Source of the DNA: an uncultured Neglectibacter sp.
Lineage (GTDB): Bacteria; Bacillota; Clostridia; Oscillospirales; Acutalibacteraceae
DNA: 64,000 nucleotides
Assembly: GCA_904419785.1 (NCBI GenBank)
Contig: CAJFSY010000002.1
Coordinates: 1 to 64,000 of the forward strand
Direction of reading: 5' to 3'
Position numbers and translations under genes: made by a program. This document shows, in pieces, positions 34,293 to 43,613 of this stretch. The notes under the pieces were generated by a model. That model saw only the letters and a program-made list of their open reading frames with translations, did not search any database and was not told the origin of the DNA. Within the stretch, counting starts at the first letter, position 1; each line of letters opens with the position of its first letter.

Positions 34293-35549
34293 ATGAATGC
34301 GGAGATTATTTCTGTGGGCACCGAATTGCTTTTGGGCCAGGTGGTGAATACAGATACGACCATAGTAGCCCGTGAGCTTTCGGCTTTGGGAATCAACCTG
34401 TTGTATTCCGCTGTGGTGGGGGACAATGTGGACCGGTTGAAGCTGGCGGTAGAGACTGCGATTTCCCGCAGCGACCTGCTGATTATGACAGGCGGCCTGG
34501 GGCCCACCACCGATGATTTGACGAAAGAGACTACTGCAGCTTGCGCGGGAAAGAAGCTGGTGCTCCATCAGGAGAGCCTGGAACGCATCCAGAACTATTT
34601 CAACGAGAAGCATGTCAGCGAGAACCAGGCGAAACAGGCTTGGCTCCCGGAAGGCTGCACCGTATTCCGCAACGACAATGGCACCGCCCCCGGCTGCGCG
34701 TTCCAAGCGGAAACAGGTTGCACGATCATTATGCTGCCTGGGCCTCCCTCGGAGCTGGAACCCATGCTGAAAAATTGCGCGGTACCCTATCTGAAGCAGG
34801 GACAGGAATGGGTGATCGTCTCTCACAACGTCCATATTTATGGCAAGGGAGAAGCTCCCGTGGCGCAAATGATGGACGATTTGATGAACGGTGAGAACCC
34901 CACGCTGGCGCCCTATGCGAAAGAGGGAGAATGCTATCTGCGGGTGACTGCCAAAGCCCACACGGAAGAGGAAGCGGATAAAATGTGCCAGCCTTTGATC
35001 GAAGAGATCAAAAAGCGGCTGGGCGATTTCGTGTATAGCGTTGATGTGGAAACTCTGGAAGAACTAGTGGTGCAAAAGCTGGCCCAGCAAGGGAAAAAAC
35101 TTGCCACGGCGGAATCCTGTACCGGTGGCCTGCTGGCAAAGCGGATCACCGACGTGCCTGGTTCCTCTGCGGTGTTTGATATGGGTTGCGTCACCTACGC
35201 CAATGAAGCCAAAGAGGCGTTGATTTTCGTGCCCCATGAGATACTGGAACAGCACGGCGCTGTCAGCGAAGAGACTGCCCGGGCCATGGCCCAGGGGATC
35301 GTCAAGCGGTCCGGAAGCCATATCGGCGTGGGAATTACCGGCATTGCCGGTCCTGACGGCGGCACACCGGAAAAGCCTGTGGGACTGATCTATATTGCCC
35401 TGAGCGATGGGGAACAAACTTGGGTCACAAAACGTTCTCCTATCGGCCGGACCAAGAGCCGCGAGTGGCACCGCCACTGCGCCGCCAGCCAAGCGCTGGA
35501 TATGGTTCGCCGCTATTTGGACGGTTTGCCGGTTATCGCTGAAAAATAA
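34293..35549 (+). CDS. cinA: CinA-type protein (ADP-ribose pyrophosphatase/NMN deamidase)
   Basis: 418 residues with both known parts. The N-terminal molybdopterin-binding-like domain has ISVGTELLLGQ and MTGGLGPTTDD. The C-terminal CinA/PncC domain has LATAESCTGGLLAKRIT and GITGIAGPDGG, and deamidates nicotinamide mononucleotide. This recycles NAD by-products, which fits its place in a run that starts with nadE. AATAGGAGGAA precedes the ATG. The operon ends just downstream. Confidence 0.95.
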   Translation: MNAEIISVGTELLLGQVVNTDTTIVARELSALGINLLYSAVVGDNVDRLKLAVETAISRSDLLIMTGGLGPTTDDLTKETTAACAGKKLVLHQESLERIQNYFNEKHVSENQAKQAWLPEGCTVFRNDNGTAPGCAFQAETGCTIIMLPGPPSELEPMLKNCAVPYLKQGQEWVIVSHNVHIYGKGEAPVAQMMDDLMNGENPTLAPYAKEGECYLRVTAKAHTEEEADKMCQPLIEEIKKRLGDFVYSVDVETLEELVVQKLAQQGKKLATAESCTGGLLAKRITDVPGSSAVFDMGCVTYANEAKEALIFVPHEILEQHGAVSEETARAMAQGIVKRSGSHIGVGITGIAGPDGGTPEKPVGLIYIALSDGEQTWVTKRSPIGRTKSREWHRHCAASQALDMVRRYLDGLPVIAEK

Positions 35550-35561
35550 GATGGCAAAATA

Positions 35562-35599
35562 AAAAAGGACGGAGCGGAGAAAAGCGCTTCGTCCTTTTT
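35562..35599. terminator. Two-way terminator between cinA and gluQ
   Basis: Stem AAAAAGGACGGAGCG/CGCTTCGTCCTTTTT with one G-T pair, between convergent genes and with A/T tracts on both sides. Confidence 0.9.
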
Positions 35600-35601
35600 G
35601 T

Positions 35602-36567
35602 TTAAAATACGCGGCGGTGCTGAAACAGATCATCCGGGATAATTACATCTTCCCGCGGGATTTTCTCCCACGAAAACAGTGGGAGCAGTTCCTCCGGCCA
35701 AGCTGGCGCTGGTTCTGGCAGCAGCCCTGCCAGATACGCCAAATTTCCCACGATGTCCCTGGGGGTCCAGCCGCTTTCCAGCAGCCCGGCAAGGCTCAAA
35801 TCCCCATCCCGTTTGGAGAGCCGCCTGCCGCCGGGGGCCAGAAGCAAAGGCGTGTGGGCAAACTCCGGAGGGGAGTAACCGAGAAGCTGGTACAGTAAGA
35901 TCTGACGGGGTGTGGAAGAAAGCAGGTCCCGTCCACGCACCACCTGGGTGACCTCCATAGCGGCGTCATCGGCTACTACCGCCAGTTGATAAGCATAGAC
36001 CCCATCAGAGCGGCGGAGGATGAAATCTCCGCAATCGGTAGGAAGATACTGTTGCTGCGGACCGTAATGCAGGTCTGAAAAAGAGATGGTTTCTTCCGGC
36101 ACCCGCAGCCGCAGTGCCGGGGAACGTGTCCGGCTCCGCTCTGCGATTTCCTGGCGGGTAAGGTCCCGGCAGGTCCCGGCATAAAGCAATTCGCCGTCAG
36201 AAGCGTGAGGGGCGCTGGCGGCGTGAAGCTGGGCACGGGTGCAAAAACAGGGATACACCAGTCCTTGGGATTCCAGCTTTGCTAATTGGGAACTATAAAG
36301 ATCAAAGCGGAGGCTTTGGTCATAAGGCCCATGGGGACCGCCCAGGCTGCCGCCTTCGTCCCAGAAAAGGCCCAGCCGTTCCAAATCACGCTGGGCTTGC
36401 AGGGCATACTCTTTCCGGGAACGGTCCGGGTCCAAGTCCTCGTTGCGCAGCAGGATTTTCCCCCCCAGGGATTTAGCGGAAAGCCAGGCAAGCAGAGAGG
36501 AAAAAAGATTTCCCAGATGAAGATACCCGCTGGGGGTAGGGGCAAATCTGCCGGTTACGGGGTTCAT
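35602..36567 (-). CDS. gluQ: tRNA glutamyl-Q34 synthetase (GluQ-RS)
   Basis: 321 residues, resembling the catalytic half of glutamyl-tRNA synthetase without the anticodon domain. The HIGH-type motif is in APTPSGYLHLGN, the KMSKS-type motif in RRLSKRDG, and a CxC...C zinc site (CFCTR... and YAGTC) is present. GluQ-RS attaches glutamate to queuosine 34 of tRNA-Asp. AGGAGGCG lies upstream of the ATG, and its own consensus promoter is clear. It is more usual in Proteobacteria but known in some Firmicutes. Confidence 0.9.
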   Translation of the reverse strand: MNPVTGRFAPTPSGYLHLGNLFSSLLAWLSAKSLGGKILLRNEDLDPDRSRKEYALQAQRDLERLGLFWDEGGSLGGPHGPYDQSLRFDLYSSQLAKLESQGLVYPCFCTRAQLHAASAPHASDGELLYAGTCRDLTRQEIAERSRTRSPALRLRVPEETISFSDLHYGPQQQYLPTDCGDFILRRSDGVYAYQLAVVADDAAMEVTQVVRGRDLLSSTPRQILLYQLLGYSPPEFAHTPLLLAPGGRRLSKRDGDLSLAGLLESGWTPRDIVGNLAYLAGLLPEPAPAWPEELLPLFSWEKIPREDVIIPDDLFQHRRVF

Positions 36568-36598
36568 AGTTTCCGCCTCCTGATCGTCAGTTGTTACG

Positions 36599-36628
36599 AT
36601 TATAATCCCTGGCCGGTTTTTCTGTCAA
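36599..36628 (-). promoter_or_regulatory. Promoter of gluQ
   Basis: Minus strand TTGACA (36628-36623), 18 bases, TATAAT (36604-36599). Both boxes are perfect, and the leader is about 25 bases. Confidence 0.85.
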
Positions 36629-36805
36629 TGACGGGAAAACTAGAGAGGCAGTTTAAACCAAAACGGGCAAAAAGCCATCCCGGCACGCATAGTATTCTGT
36701 GAAAGCAAAACGGGCTGATATTTTGTAAACCATTCAAAAGATGAAAGGGCCTATGGGAAGAAATCTTACAATTTCATGAATTTGGTAGAGTTGGGCAGAT
36801 GATGG
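36629..36805. other. Intergenic stretch without a gene
   Basis: This is the middle of the 330-base gap between gluQ and the DUF368 gene. I see only A/T-rich DNA and no reading frame, repeat or RNA structure that I can support. Confidence 0.5.
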
Positions 36806-36835
36806 TTGAATTGGAATGTGCTTCCGGCTTATAAT
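36806..36835 (+). promoter_or_regulatory. Promoter of the DUF368 gene
   Basis: TTGAAT (36806-36811), 18 bases, TATAAT (36830-36835). Confidence 0.75.
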
Positions 36836-36897
36836 AGGGAAATACGGCTGGGAACACCCGGCTGTGAACTTCCCAAAACAAGAAAGGGGATTCTGGG

Positions 36898-37740
36898 ATG
36901 AAAGAAAAAAATACAGGCGTCCTGCGCTGGGTGCTGCGGGTGCTGCAAGGTATGCTCGTAGGCGTGGGAGCCGTGCTTCCGGGAATTTCCGGGGGTGTGC
37001 TCTGTGTGGTGTTCGGCATTTATAAGCCGGTGATGGAGCTGCTCTCGAACCCGTTCAAGAAATTCAAGACCCATGTGCCCAGGCTGTTGCCGGTGATTGT
37101 GGGAGCGGCCCTGGGCTTTTTAGGCGTGGCAAAGATATTGGCGTTCTTTTTGGAAAAGTATCCCGACCCTTCGGTGTGCTTGTTCGTGGGACTTATTGGC
37201 GGGATGCTGCCTTCCCTGTTCCGAGAGGCTAAAGAGCAGGGCCGCACGAAAGGGAGCTGGGTCTCCATGGCGGTGGCGTTCGTGGTGGTGATGGCTTTGC
37301 TGCTTTCTTTGAACTTGCTTTCGGTGAACATCGTACCCAATTTTGGGTGGTATTTGTTCTGCGGGTTCTGCGCGGCGCTGAGCATTATTGCTCCCGGCAT
37401 GAGCTTTTCCACACTGCTGATGCCTTTAGGATTGTATACGCCTTTTGTGGATGGTATCGGCAACCTGGATCTGGGCGTGTTGGCCCCGGCAGGGATCGGC
37501 GCGGTGGTGACCATCGTGTGTCTGGCGAAAGCGGTAGACGCTTTGTTCAACCATTTTTATTCCTTCGCGTTCCATGCCATTGTGGGCATTGTGATTGCCG
37601 CCACGTTGGTGATCATTCCCTTTGAAAGCTTTACTGTCAGCGTGGGAGCGGCGGTTGCCAACATTATTTGCTTGGTGGTGGGTGTGATCGCGGCGCTGGC
37701 GTTGGATAAGTTTAACCAGAGCGTACCGAAAGAGGCGTAA
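36898..37740 (+). CDS. DUF368 (PopT-like) undecaprenyl phosphate translocase
   Basis: 280 residues with about eight membrane helices. The family signature GVGAVLPGISGGVLCVVFGIY is repeated in inverted form as SIIAPGMSFSTLLMPLGLY. DUF368 proteins were recently shown to recycle undecaprenyl phosphate across the membrane, in parallel with DedA-family UptA. It would support the wall and surface-polymer genes in this window. The start ATG has AAAGGGGATT upstream. It is a single-gene unit with its own promoter and terminator. Confidence 0.88.
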   Translation: MKEKNTGVLRWVLRVLQGMLVGVGAVLPGISGGVLCVVFGIYKPVMELLSNPFKKFKTHVPRLLPVIVGAALGFLGVAKILAFFLEKYPDPSVCLFVGLIGGMLPSLFREAKEQGRTKGSWVSMAVAFVVVMALLLSLNLLSVNIVPNFGWYLFCGFCAALSIIAPGMSFSTLLMPLGLYTPFVDGIGNLDLGVLAPAGIGAVVTIVCLAKAVDALFNHFYSFAFHAIVGIVIAATLVIIPFESFTVSVGAAVANIICLVVGVIAALALDKFNQSVPKEA

Positions 37741-37789
37741 AACCGTGAAGAGGAAAATCTTGTTTCCCACTGTTTGAAGATACTTTGTG

Positions 37790-37824
37790 AAAAAAGGAGG
37801 GGCAATGTTGCCTCTCCTTTTTTG
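37790..37824. terminator. Two-way terminator
   Basis: A 16-bp stem, AAAAAAGGAGGGGCAA with TTGCCTCTCCTTTTTT (one G-T pair), and a 2-base loop. It lies between the convergent DUF368 and HAD genes. Confidence 0.85.
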
Positions 37825-37853
37825 CTGGATGAATAAGACGCAGCAGGCAGATT

Positions 37854-38546
37854 TCATTGGCAGCTGTTTTTGCTTGCCGTTGCCACGGCGTAAAGTTCTT
37901 CCGCTGTTTTTACCAGGAATTCCGCGCCGTTTTCCCGAAGTTCTTCTTCGCCTCGGAAGCCCCACAGAACCCCGCAGGGTACCATGCCCGCGTTGCGTCC
38001 TGTTTGCATATCCACGCCGCTGTCGCCGACATAGAGGATGTGTTCCGGCTGTATTTGGAAATCCGCGGCCATCCGCAGCACGGCAGTAGGGTCGGGTTTG
38101 GTGGGGAAACCGTCCCGCTGTCCATGGACTTGGTCCGGAAGGCTGCCGAACAGGGCGCGGACGATATACTGGGCCATATTGTCGGGCTTGTTGGAAAGCA
38201 CGCCCACTTTTAGCCCCAGGGTTTTCAAACGCTCTAAAAGCTCCGGGATTCCCGGATATGGTTCGACCAGGGCCATGGGCTCGCTTTCGTAACGCTGGTC
38301 ATAGGCTTTGCGGAACTGCCGGATTTTTTCTTCCGGGAAATTGGCGCCCACGGTTTTCAGCATCCGCCGCATGAGCACGTCCGCACCGTTGCCCACCAGA
38401 GATTTATAGGTTTCCACTGGGATGGCAGGCAGGCCGTATGCTTCCAGAGTAGAGTTGCCAAAATAAGCGATGGAAGTAATGGTGTTGGCCAAAGTGCCGT
38501 CCAGATCAAAGATGCAGGCTTGGAATTTTCCCGCTGGTATGCTCAT
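37854..38546 (-). CDS. HAD-family phosphatase (phosphoglycolate phosphatase-like)
   Basis: 230 residues. The four HAD motifs are present: nucleophile DLDGTL, Ser in VLSNKPD, Lys in PTKPDPTA, and the acidic pair in YVGDSGVD. The helical cap lies between the first two. Members hydrolyse phosphoglycolate and similar small phosphates. The start at 38546 is preferred over the ATG at 38552 because AGGGGGA then lies 7 bases upstream. Confidence 0.9.
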   Translation of the reverse strand: MSIPAGKFQACIFDLDGTLANTITSIAYFGNSTLEAYGLPAIPVETYKSLVGNGADVLMRRMLKTVGANFPEEKIRQFRKAYDQRYESEPMALVEPYPGIPELLERLKTLGLKVGVLSNKPDNMAQYIVRALFGSLPDQVHGQRDGFPTKPDPTAVLRMAADFQIQPEHILYVGDSGVDMQTGRNAGMVPCGVLWGFRGEEELRENGAEFLVKTAEELYAVATASKNSCQ

Positions 38547-38612
38547 AATCATTCCCCCTGAGAGAGTCTTTTTCTATTATACAAGTGGCCGGGGAAAAAT
38601 CAAGGGCTTGTC

Positions 38613-38641
38613 TTGCGTGGAAAAGAGGAGCGTGCTATAAT
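38613..38641 (+). promoter_or_regulatory. Promoter of the malic enzyme gene
   Basis: TTGCGT (38613-38618), 17 bases, TATAAT (38636-38641), 36 bases before the GTG start. Confidence 0.75.
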
Positions 38642-38676
38642 CGTGATAATGTGGAATGAAAATGGAGGGACTCGCT

Positions 38677-39849
38677 GTGGATTACGCACAAGAAGCTTTG
38701 AAAATGCACCGGGAATGGCAAGGGAAAATCCGTGTTACCACGCCTTGTGTGCTGACCAATAAAGAACAGCTCTCGGTGGCCTATACCCCCGGAGTGGCCG
38801 CGCCCTGTTTGGAGATCGCCAAGGACGTGGAGAAATCGTATGAATATACCCGCCGTGGAAACCTTGTGGCGGTGGTCACCGATGGCACAGCCGTTTTGGG
38901 CCTGGGAGACATCGGCCCGGAAGCAGGTATGCCCGTTATGGAGGGAAAATGCGCTTTGTTCCAGGCATTTGCCGGTATCGATGCGTTCCCCATCTGCGTG
39001 CGCTCGAAAGATGTAGATGAGATCGTCCACACGGTAGAGATGATCGCCGGGTCTTTCGGCGGCATCAATTTGGAGGATATTGGTGCGCCCCGCTGTTTTG
39101 AAGTGGAAGCGAAATTGAAAGAGCGGCTGGACATTCCGGTGTTCCACGACGACCAGCACGGTACTGCTGTAATTACGGTATCCGCTATGCTCAACGCATT
39201 AAAAGTAGTGGGCAAGAAGATCGAAGAAGTTTCAGCGGTGGTCAACGGCGCCGGAGCCGCTGGTACAGCCTGCACCAAGCTGTTGATGGCGCTGGGCCTG
39301 AAAAACGTTGTGGTGTGCGACAAGATCGGCGCTCTCGTCCCAGGACTGCCGGGGATGACAGAAGCCCAGGCCAAGCTGGCGGCTGAGACTAATCCCCAAA
39401 AGAAATCGGGAACGCTGGCGGACGTGATCCAAGGGGCAGACGTGTTTATGGGATTCTCCGCTCCCAAGTGCCTGACTGGGGACATGGTTCGGTCTATGGC
39501 TAAAGACGCGGCGGTGTTCGCCTGCGCCAACCCCACCCCGGAGATTTTCCCGGAAGAAGCGTTGGCGGCGGGAGCCCGTGTGGTAGGCACCGGCCGTTCC
39601 GATTATCCCAACCAGATCAACAACGTGCTGGCTTTCCCTGGGATTTTCCGTGGAGCCTTGGATGTGCGGGCAAAAGAGATCAACGACGAGATGAAGGTGG
39701 CCGCCGCCAAAGCTTTGGCCGATTTGATCCCCGAAAACGAATTGCGGGAGGACAATATCATTCCTTCGGCCTTCCATCCGGGGGTAGTGCCCGCTGTGGC
39801 GAAAGCCGTGGCCCAGGCTGCCCGGGCTACAGGCGTGGCCAGGGCATAA
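38677..39849 (+). CDS. Malic enzyme (malate dehydrogenase, decarboxylating)
   Basis: 390 residues of the short prokaryotic form. Signatures are YTPGVAAPC with the catalytic Tyr, VTDGTAVLGLGDIGPEAGMPVMEGK, FHDDQHGTAV with metal ligands, and the Rossmann NGAGAAGTA. It turns malate into pyruvate and CO2 with NAD(P)+. Together with the oad genes it connects malate, pyruvate and oxaloacetate. The GTG at 38677 has ATGGAGGGA 6 bases upstream, better than the ATG at 38656. Confidence 0.95.
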   Translation: MDYAQEALKMHREWQGKIRVTTPCVLTNKEQLSVAYTPGVAAPCLEIAKDVEKSYEYTRRGNLVAVVTDGTAVLGLGDIGPEAGMPVMEGKCALFQAFAGIDAFPICVRSKDVDEIVHTVEMIAGSFGGINLEDIGAPRCFEVEAKLKERLDIPVFHDDQHGTAVITVSAMLNALKVVGKKIEEVSAVVNGAGAAGTACTKLLMALGLKNVVVCDKIGALVPGLPGMTEAQAKLAAETNPQKKSGTLADVIQGADVFMGFSAPKCLTGDMVRSMAKDAAVFACANPTPEIFPEEALAAGARVVGTGRSDYPNQINNVLAFPGIFRGALDVRAKEINDEMKVAAAKALADLIPENELREDNIIPSAFHPGVVPAVAKAVAQAARATGVARA

Positions 39850-39977
39850 GCAGGCTCGACGCAAGTTTTTCGCCATTTGAACAAGCCGGCCGAAGAGGAC
39901 GGCTTGTATTCATAACGGACAGACCGGCCCGGGAAAGTTTTCCTGTGCCGGGAAGAAGCTAGGGGGAAGATGAAGTT

Positions 39978-40544
39978 ATGCAAAAAGAGAATCGGATAAT
40001 TTACCGCATTGTGTTAACCGCAATGTTCGCTGCGCTGGTATTCGTGGCCAGCATCATCAGTGTGCCGGTGCCTGCGGCGTTCGGCATGACCCGCATCCAT
40101 TTGGGAAATATTTTCTGTTTGCTTTCCGGTTTTGTGTTGGGCCCCTTGGGAGGCGGCCTGGCGGCGGGCATTGGCTCTGGTTTATACGATGTGATCATCT
40201 ATGGGGATATTCTTTCAGCGCCTTTCACGCTGGTATTCAAAGGGTTGATGGCGGTGGTCTGCGGCATAATCGCCTATGCGGGCCACAACCACGGCGAGAA
40301 CCATAAACTCAATGTGGCCGCCGGCATATCCGGCAGTGTGACCTATATCATCTTATATTTGGGCAAAAGCTTTGCCGAGGGCCTTTTGATGGGCAGCGCT
40401 ATGGGCACAGTCCTTACGGCTTTGGCGACAAAGCTGGTCACATCCAGCATCAATGCCGTCATCGCGGTAGTTGTGGCGGTGCCTTTGTGCGCCGCTGTGC
40501 GGCTGGCTTTGAAACGCAGCCATTTGCTGGAAAAAATGCAGTGA
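39978..40544 (+). CDS. ECF transporter substrate-binding (S) component
   Basis: 188 residues with about six helices. The N-end RIVLTAMFAALVFVAS is the classic S-component pattern that docks the shared EcfT, and RIHLGNIFCLLSGFVLGPLGGGLAAGIGSGLYD follows. It binds a vitamin or similar micronutrient; the sequence does not reveal which. The energising EcfA and EcfT proteins are not in this window. The leader (39850-39977) contains a CAAGCCG/CGGCTTG hairpin (39882-39906), and no known riboswitch could be recognised. Confidence 0.82.
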   Translation: MQKENRIIYRIVLTAMFAALVFVASIISVPVPAAFGMTRIHLGNIFCLLSGFVLGPLGGGLAAGIGSGLYDVIIYGDILSAPFTLVFKGLMAVVCGIIAYAGHNHGENHKLNVAAGISGSVTYIILYLGKSFAEGLLMGSAMGTVLTALATKLVTSSINAVIAVVVAVPLCAAVRLALKRSHLLEKMQ

Positions 40545-40727
40545 TTCTTCAAATGGTTTTTTCCAGTTTCACCTGTTTGGAGAAAATTAAAAAAATCATG
40601 GAAGAATCCATTTGCCGTCACATCCTTTTCACATTGCTGGGGGATAATAAGGTCACAACAAGGGAATGAAAAAGAAAGACCCTTGCAGTGATGGTCAAAT
40701 CCAGCGCTTGGAAAGGAGCAATGGTTT

Positions 40728-42233
40728 ATGTATAATCCTTATGAAAACAATCATACAAACGAATCAAACAGCACAAGCAACACTAACAATGGAGTGAATC
40801 AAACTCCCCAGCAGGAAACAGATAAAGCACAGGAAAACACTACGTATACAGCTCCGGCTTACGGCGGCACCAACCAGTCTTCCGGGTCTCAGACACCATA
40901 TCCTACACAAACTGGCTGGCAGTATGGCAACCAGTCTCAAACCCCCAATACCTATACTTGGAATGGGGCTTCACAGCAGAGCAATGTTCCTTATTACACT
41001 CCCAACCAGCAGCCTAAGCAGAAAAAGCCTAAGGATGGCAAAAAGGCCAAGAAGTTGGCTTTGCGGATTATTGCCGCTGCGCTGTGCTGCGCTGTAGTGT
41101 CCTTTGGATCGGTGGGAATTTTCGCTGCCATGATTCAGACCGGCGTGGTGAATGTGGAGAGCACAGGCTCTGGCAAGACAGCCGCTTTTACCCTGTATAA
41201 GCAAGAGGACAGCGGTACCGATGCCAGCAATGTGGTTTCTACAAACAGCTTGACCCGGCAGGAAGCGGCTCAGAAGGTCATCCCCTCGGTGGTGTGCATT
41301 CAAAACTACCAGATCAGCCAGCAAGGCTTTGTGTATGGCTATGGTTATGGTACAGAAAATGAGAATTCCACCGGTTCTTTGGCAGGAGAAGGTTCCGGTA
41401 TCATCATTTCTGAAGATGGCTATATCGTTACAAACTATCATGTGATTGAGGGCGCTACCAACTTGCAGGTGATCACCTCCGACGGTCTTACCTATGAAGC
41501 CAGTCTGGTGGGTTCCGATTCCCAGACAGACCTGGCAGTGGTTAAGATTGAAGCTACCGGTTTAACTGCCGCCCAGTTTGGCACCTCTTCTGATTTGCAG
41601 GTGGCCGACGAAGTGATGGCAGTGGGCAACCCCGGCGGTATGCAGCTTAACTCCAGTGTAACCTTTGGTTACATTTCCGCTTTGAACCGTCCTGTTACCA
41701 ACAGCGAGACCGGCTATACGGTAAACTGCATCCAAACCGACGCGGCTATCAACCCCGGTAACTCCGGCGGTGCGCTGGTTGACATGAACGGTTATGTGAT
41801 CGGTATCAACTCTTCTAAGATCGCCGCAACGGAATATGAAGGCTTAGGTTTCGCTATCCCTTCGGATACGGTCCAGCCGGTGGTCTCTGATTTGATCGAA
41901 TACGGCTATGTAAAGGATCGTCCTATGCTGGGCATTACCGGCGGGTTTATCAACCAGTTGGTGGCCAGCTTCTATGGCGGAGTTTCCGGCTTCTATGTAA
42001 ATGAGGTTTCCAGCGAGGAAGCTGTCAAGTCTGGTTTGCAGCGTGGCGATATCATCACCGCCATCGATGATACACAGATTACGGATGAGAATACTATCGC
42101 AACCTATATCGCAGGAAAGAAACCTGGCGATACTGTAACTCTTACAGTGTATCGCAGTTCTACACAGAAGAATGTGCAGATAGATTTGGTACTTTCTGAA
42201 AATACCGGTTCTGCTGTAAACTCTTCCAACTAA
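40728..42233 (+). CDS. HtrA/DegP-like membrane-anchored serine protease
   Basis: 501 residues. The cytosolic N-end (1-108) is rich in Asn, Gln, Thr and Tyr, then one membrane helix (about 110-135). The extracytoplasmic trypsin-like domain has the triad His238 (TNYHVI), Asp268 (DSQTDLAVV) and Ser346 (NPGNSGGAL), and a PDZ domain follows (about 395-490). HtrA proteases deal with misfolded proteins at the cell surface. GGAAAGGAG is 9 bases before the ATG. A long hairpin follows. Confidence 0.95.
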   Translation: MYNPYENNHTNESNSTSNTNNGVNQTPQQETDKAQENTTYTAPAYGGTNQSSGSQTPYPTQTGWQYGNQSQTPNTYTWNGASQQSNVPYYTPNQQPKQKKPKDGKKAKKLALRIIAAALCCAVVSFGSVGIFAAMIQTGVVNVESTGSGKTAAFTLYKQEDSGTDASNVVSTNSLTRQEAAQKVIPSVVCIQNYQISQQGFVYGYGYGTENENSTGSLAGEGSGIIISEDGYIVTNYHVIEGATNLQVITSDGLTYEASLVGSDSQTDLAVVKIEATGLTAAQFGTSSDLQVADEVMAVGNPGGMQLNSSVTFGYISALNRPVTNSETGYTVNCIQTDAAINPGNSGGALVDMNGYVIGINSSKIAATEYEGLGFAIPSDTVQPVVSDLIEYGYVKDRPMLGITGGFINQLVASFYGGVSGFYVNEVSSEEAVKSGLQRGDIITAIDDTQITDENTIATYIAGKKPGDTVTLTVYRSSTQKNVQIDLVLSENTGSAVNSSN

Positions 42234-42275
42234 TTTTTGAGTACAAGTTTCTTTTTCATAAATCTCCTTTTTCAA

Positions 42276-42314
42276 GCAAGAAGGGCGGGACGTAAGTCCC
42301 GCCCTTCTTGCGTT
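42276..42314 (+). terminator. Terminator after the HtrA-like gene
   Basis: A perfect 16-bp stem (42276-42291 with 42296-42311) around a GTAA-like loop, then GTTTAAAG. The T tract is short but the stem is very stable. Confidence 0.75.
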
Positions 42315-42432
42315 TAAAGAATTATTTTTTAGAAAAGAGACAGGTTATTCGTCTTTTAAGACAAAAGTATCACGAAAGTTTTGATAAATAGAGAAAACAA
42401 TTTAGTTGCATCTACAATTTTTTGGGCGGTGC

Positions 42433-42461
42433 TTGACAGTAAAAAATGGAAGGCGTATGCT
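42433..42461 (+). promoter_or_regulatory. Promoter of the ATP synthase operon
   Basis: TTGACA (42433-42438), 17 bases, TATGCT (42456-42461). The leader is about 85 bases. The rest of the gap 42315-42432 is A/T-rich and shows no gene. Confidence 0.75.
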
Positions 42462-42554
42462 GTATTTTGTCAGGAAATTAAGAAGAGGCACTGCCTTATA
42501 CTGTTGGCTGGTATGCCAAGGTACAAAGTTCGGGTCTCTGAAATAGGGAAGGTG

Positions 42555-43247
42555 ATGTTTTTGGACGGGATTCGTGATGAATTGTTAGAGGGCCTAAACA
42601 GCCATACGGCCTTTACTATCCCTCTTTTCGGCGGGATCCCTGTGCCGGAATCCGTAGTGGTCACATGGGGGATCATGGCCGTGTTGGTGATTCTCTCCAT
42701 TTTGTGCACCAGGCATTTGAAAAAAGTCCCCGGCAAAGCGCAGCTGGTAGCGGAGATGTATGTTGGTTTTATCAACAAGTTTACCAAAGATACACTGGGC
42801 GAAGAACATTGGCGCGGTTTTGCCCCCTATTTCGGTACCATTGGTTTATATCTTGGAGTAGCGAATATGGTGGGAATCTTTGGCATTACTCCTCCTACCA
42901 AAGATTTGAACGTTACAGCCGCCCTGGCTCTTATGAGCTGCGGCGTGATCTATGGTTCCAGCTTTCGGGTGAAAGGGCTCAAAGGCGGGGTACATAAGTT
43001 TTTTGAGCCCATGCCTCTGCTGTTTCCCATCAACTTGATGGAAGTGGCTATCCGGCCGCTGTCTTTGTGCATGCGGTTGTTCGGCAATGTGCTGGGAGCG
43101 TTCATTATCATGGAACTGATCAAAGTGGTGGTTCCGGCTATTGTTCCCATGGCGCTTAGCATGTATTTCGACGTGTTTGATGGAATTATCCAGGCCATTG
43201 TGTTTGTGTTCCTGACAGCGTTGTTTACGGCTGAGACCATGGAATGA
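42555..43247 (+). CDS. atpB: F1Fo ATP synthase subunit a
   Basis: 230 residues, five to six helices. The essential Arg is in EVAIRPLSLCMRLFGN, which faces the c ring to move ions. The ATG at 42555 is only 2 bases after the GGAAGG site, so the in-frame TTG at 42561 (8 bases) may be the real start. First gene of the operon; no atpI precedes it. Confidence 0.94.
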   Translation: MFLDGIRDELLEGLNSHTAFTIPLFGGIPVPESVVVTWGIMAVLVILSILCTRHLKKVPGKAQLVAEMYVGFINKFTKDTLGEEHWRGFAPYFGTIGLYLGVANMVGIFGITPPTKDLNVTAALALMSCGVIYGSSFRVKGLKGGVHKFFEPMPLLFPINLMEVAIRPLSLCMRLFGNVLGAFIIMELIKVVVPAIVPMALSMYFDVFDGIIQAIVFVFLTALFTAETME

Positions 43248-43290
43248 CCATCTGTTGAAAGATCGTAAGTGAACTGAGAGTCAAACATAG

Positions 43291-43566
<276 letters not shown>

Positions 43567-43613
43567 GGAAAGTCAGTTTAGCCAAAACACTAAGGAAAGG
43601 AAGGCGTGTAGGT

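Noticed and set aside
33264-34961. 565-residue open frame antisense to thiI and cinA
   Set aside because: Same reason: a shadow of biased codon use with no recognisable domain.
39850-39977. Riboswitch before the ECF S component
   Set aside because: The hairpins do not match any known vitamin riboswitch that I can recall.
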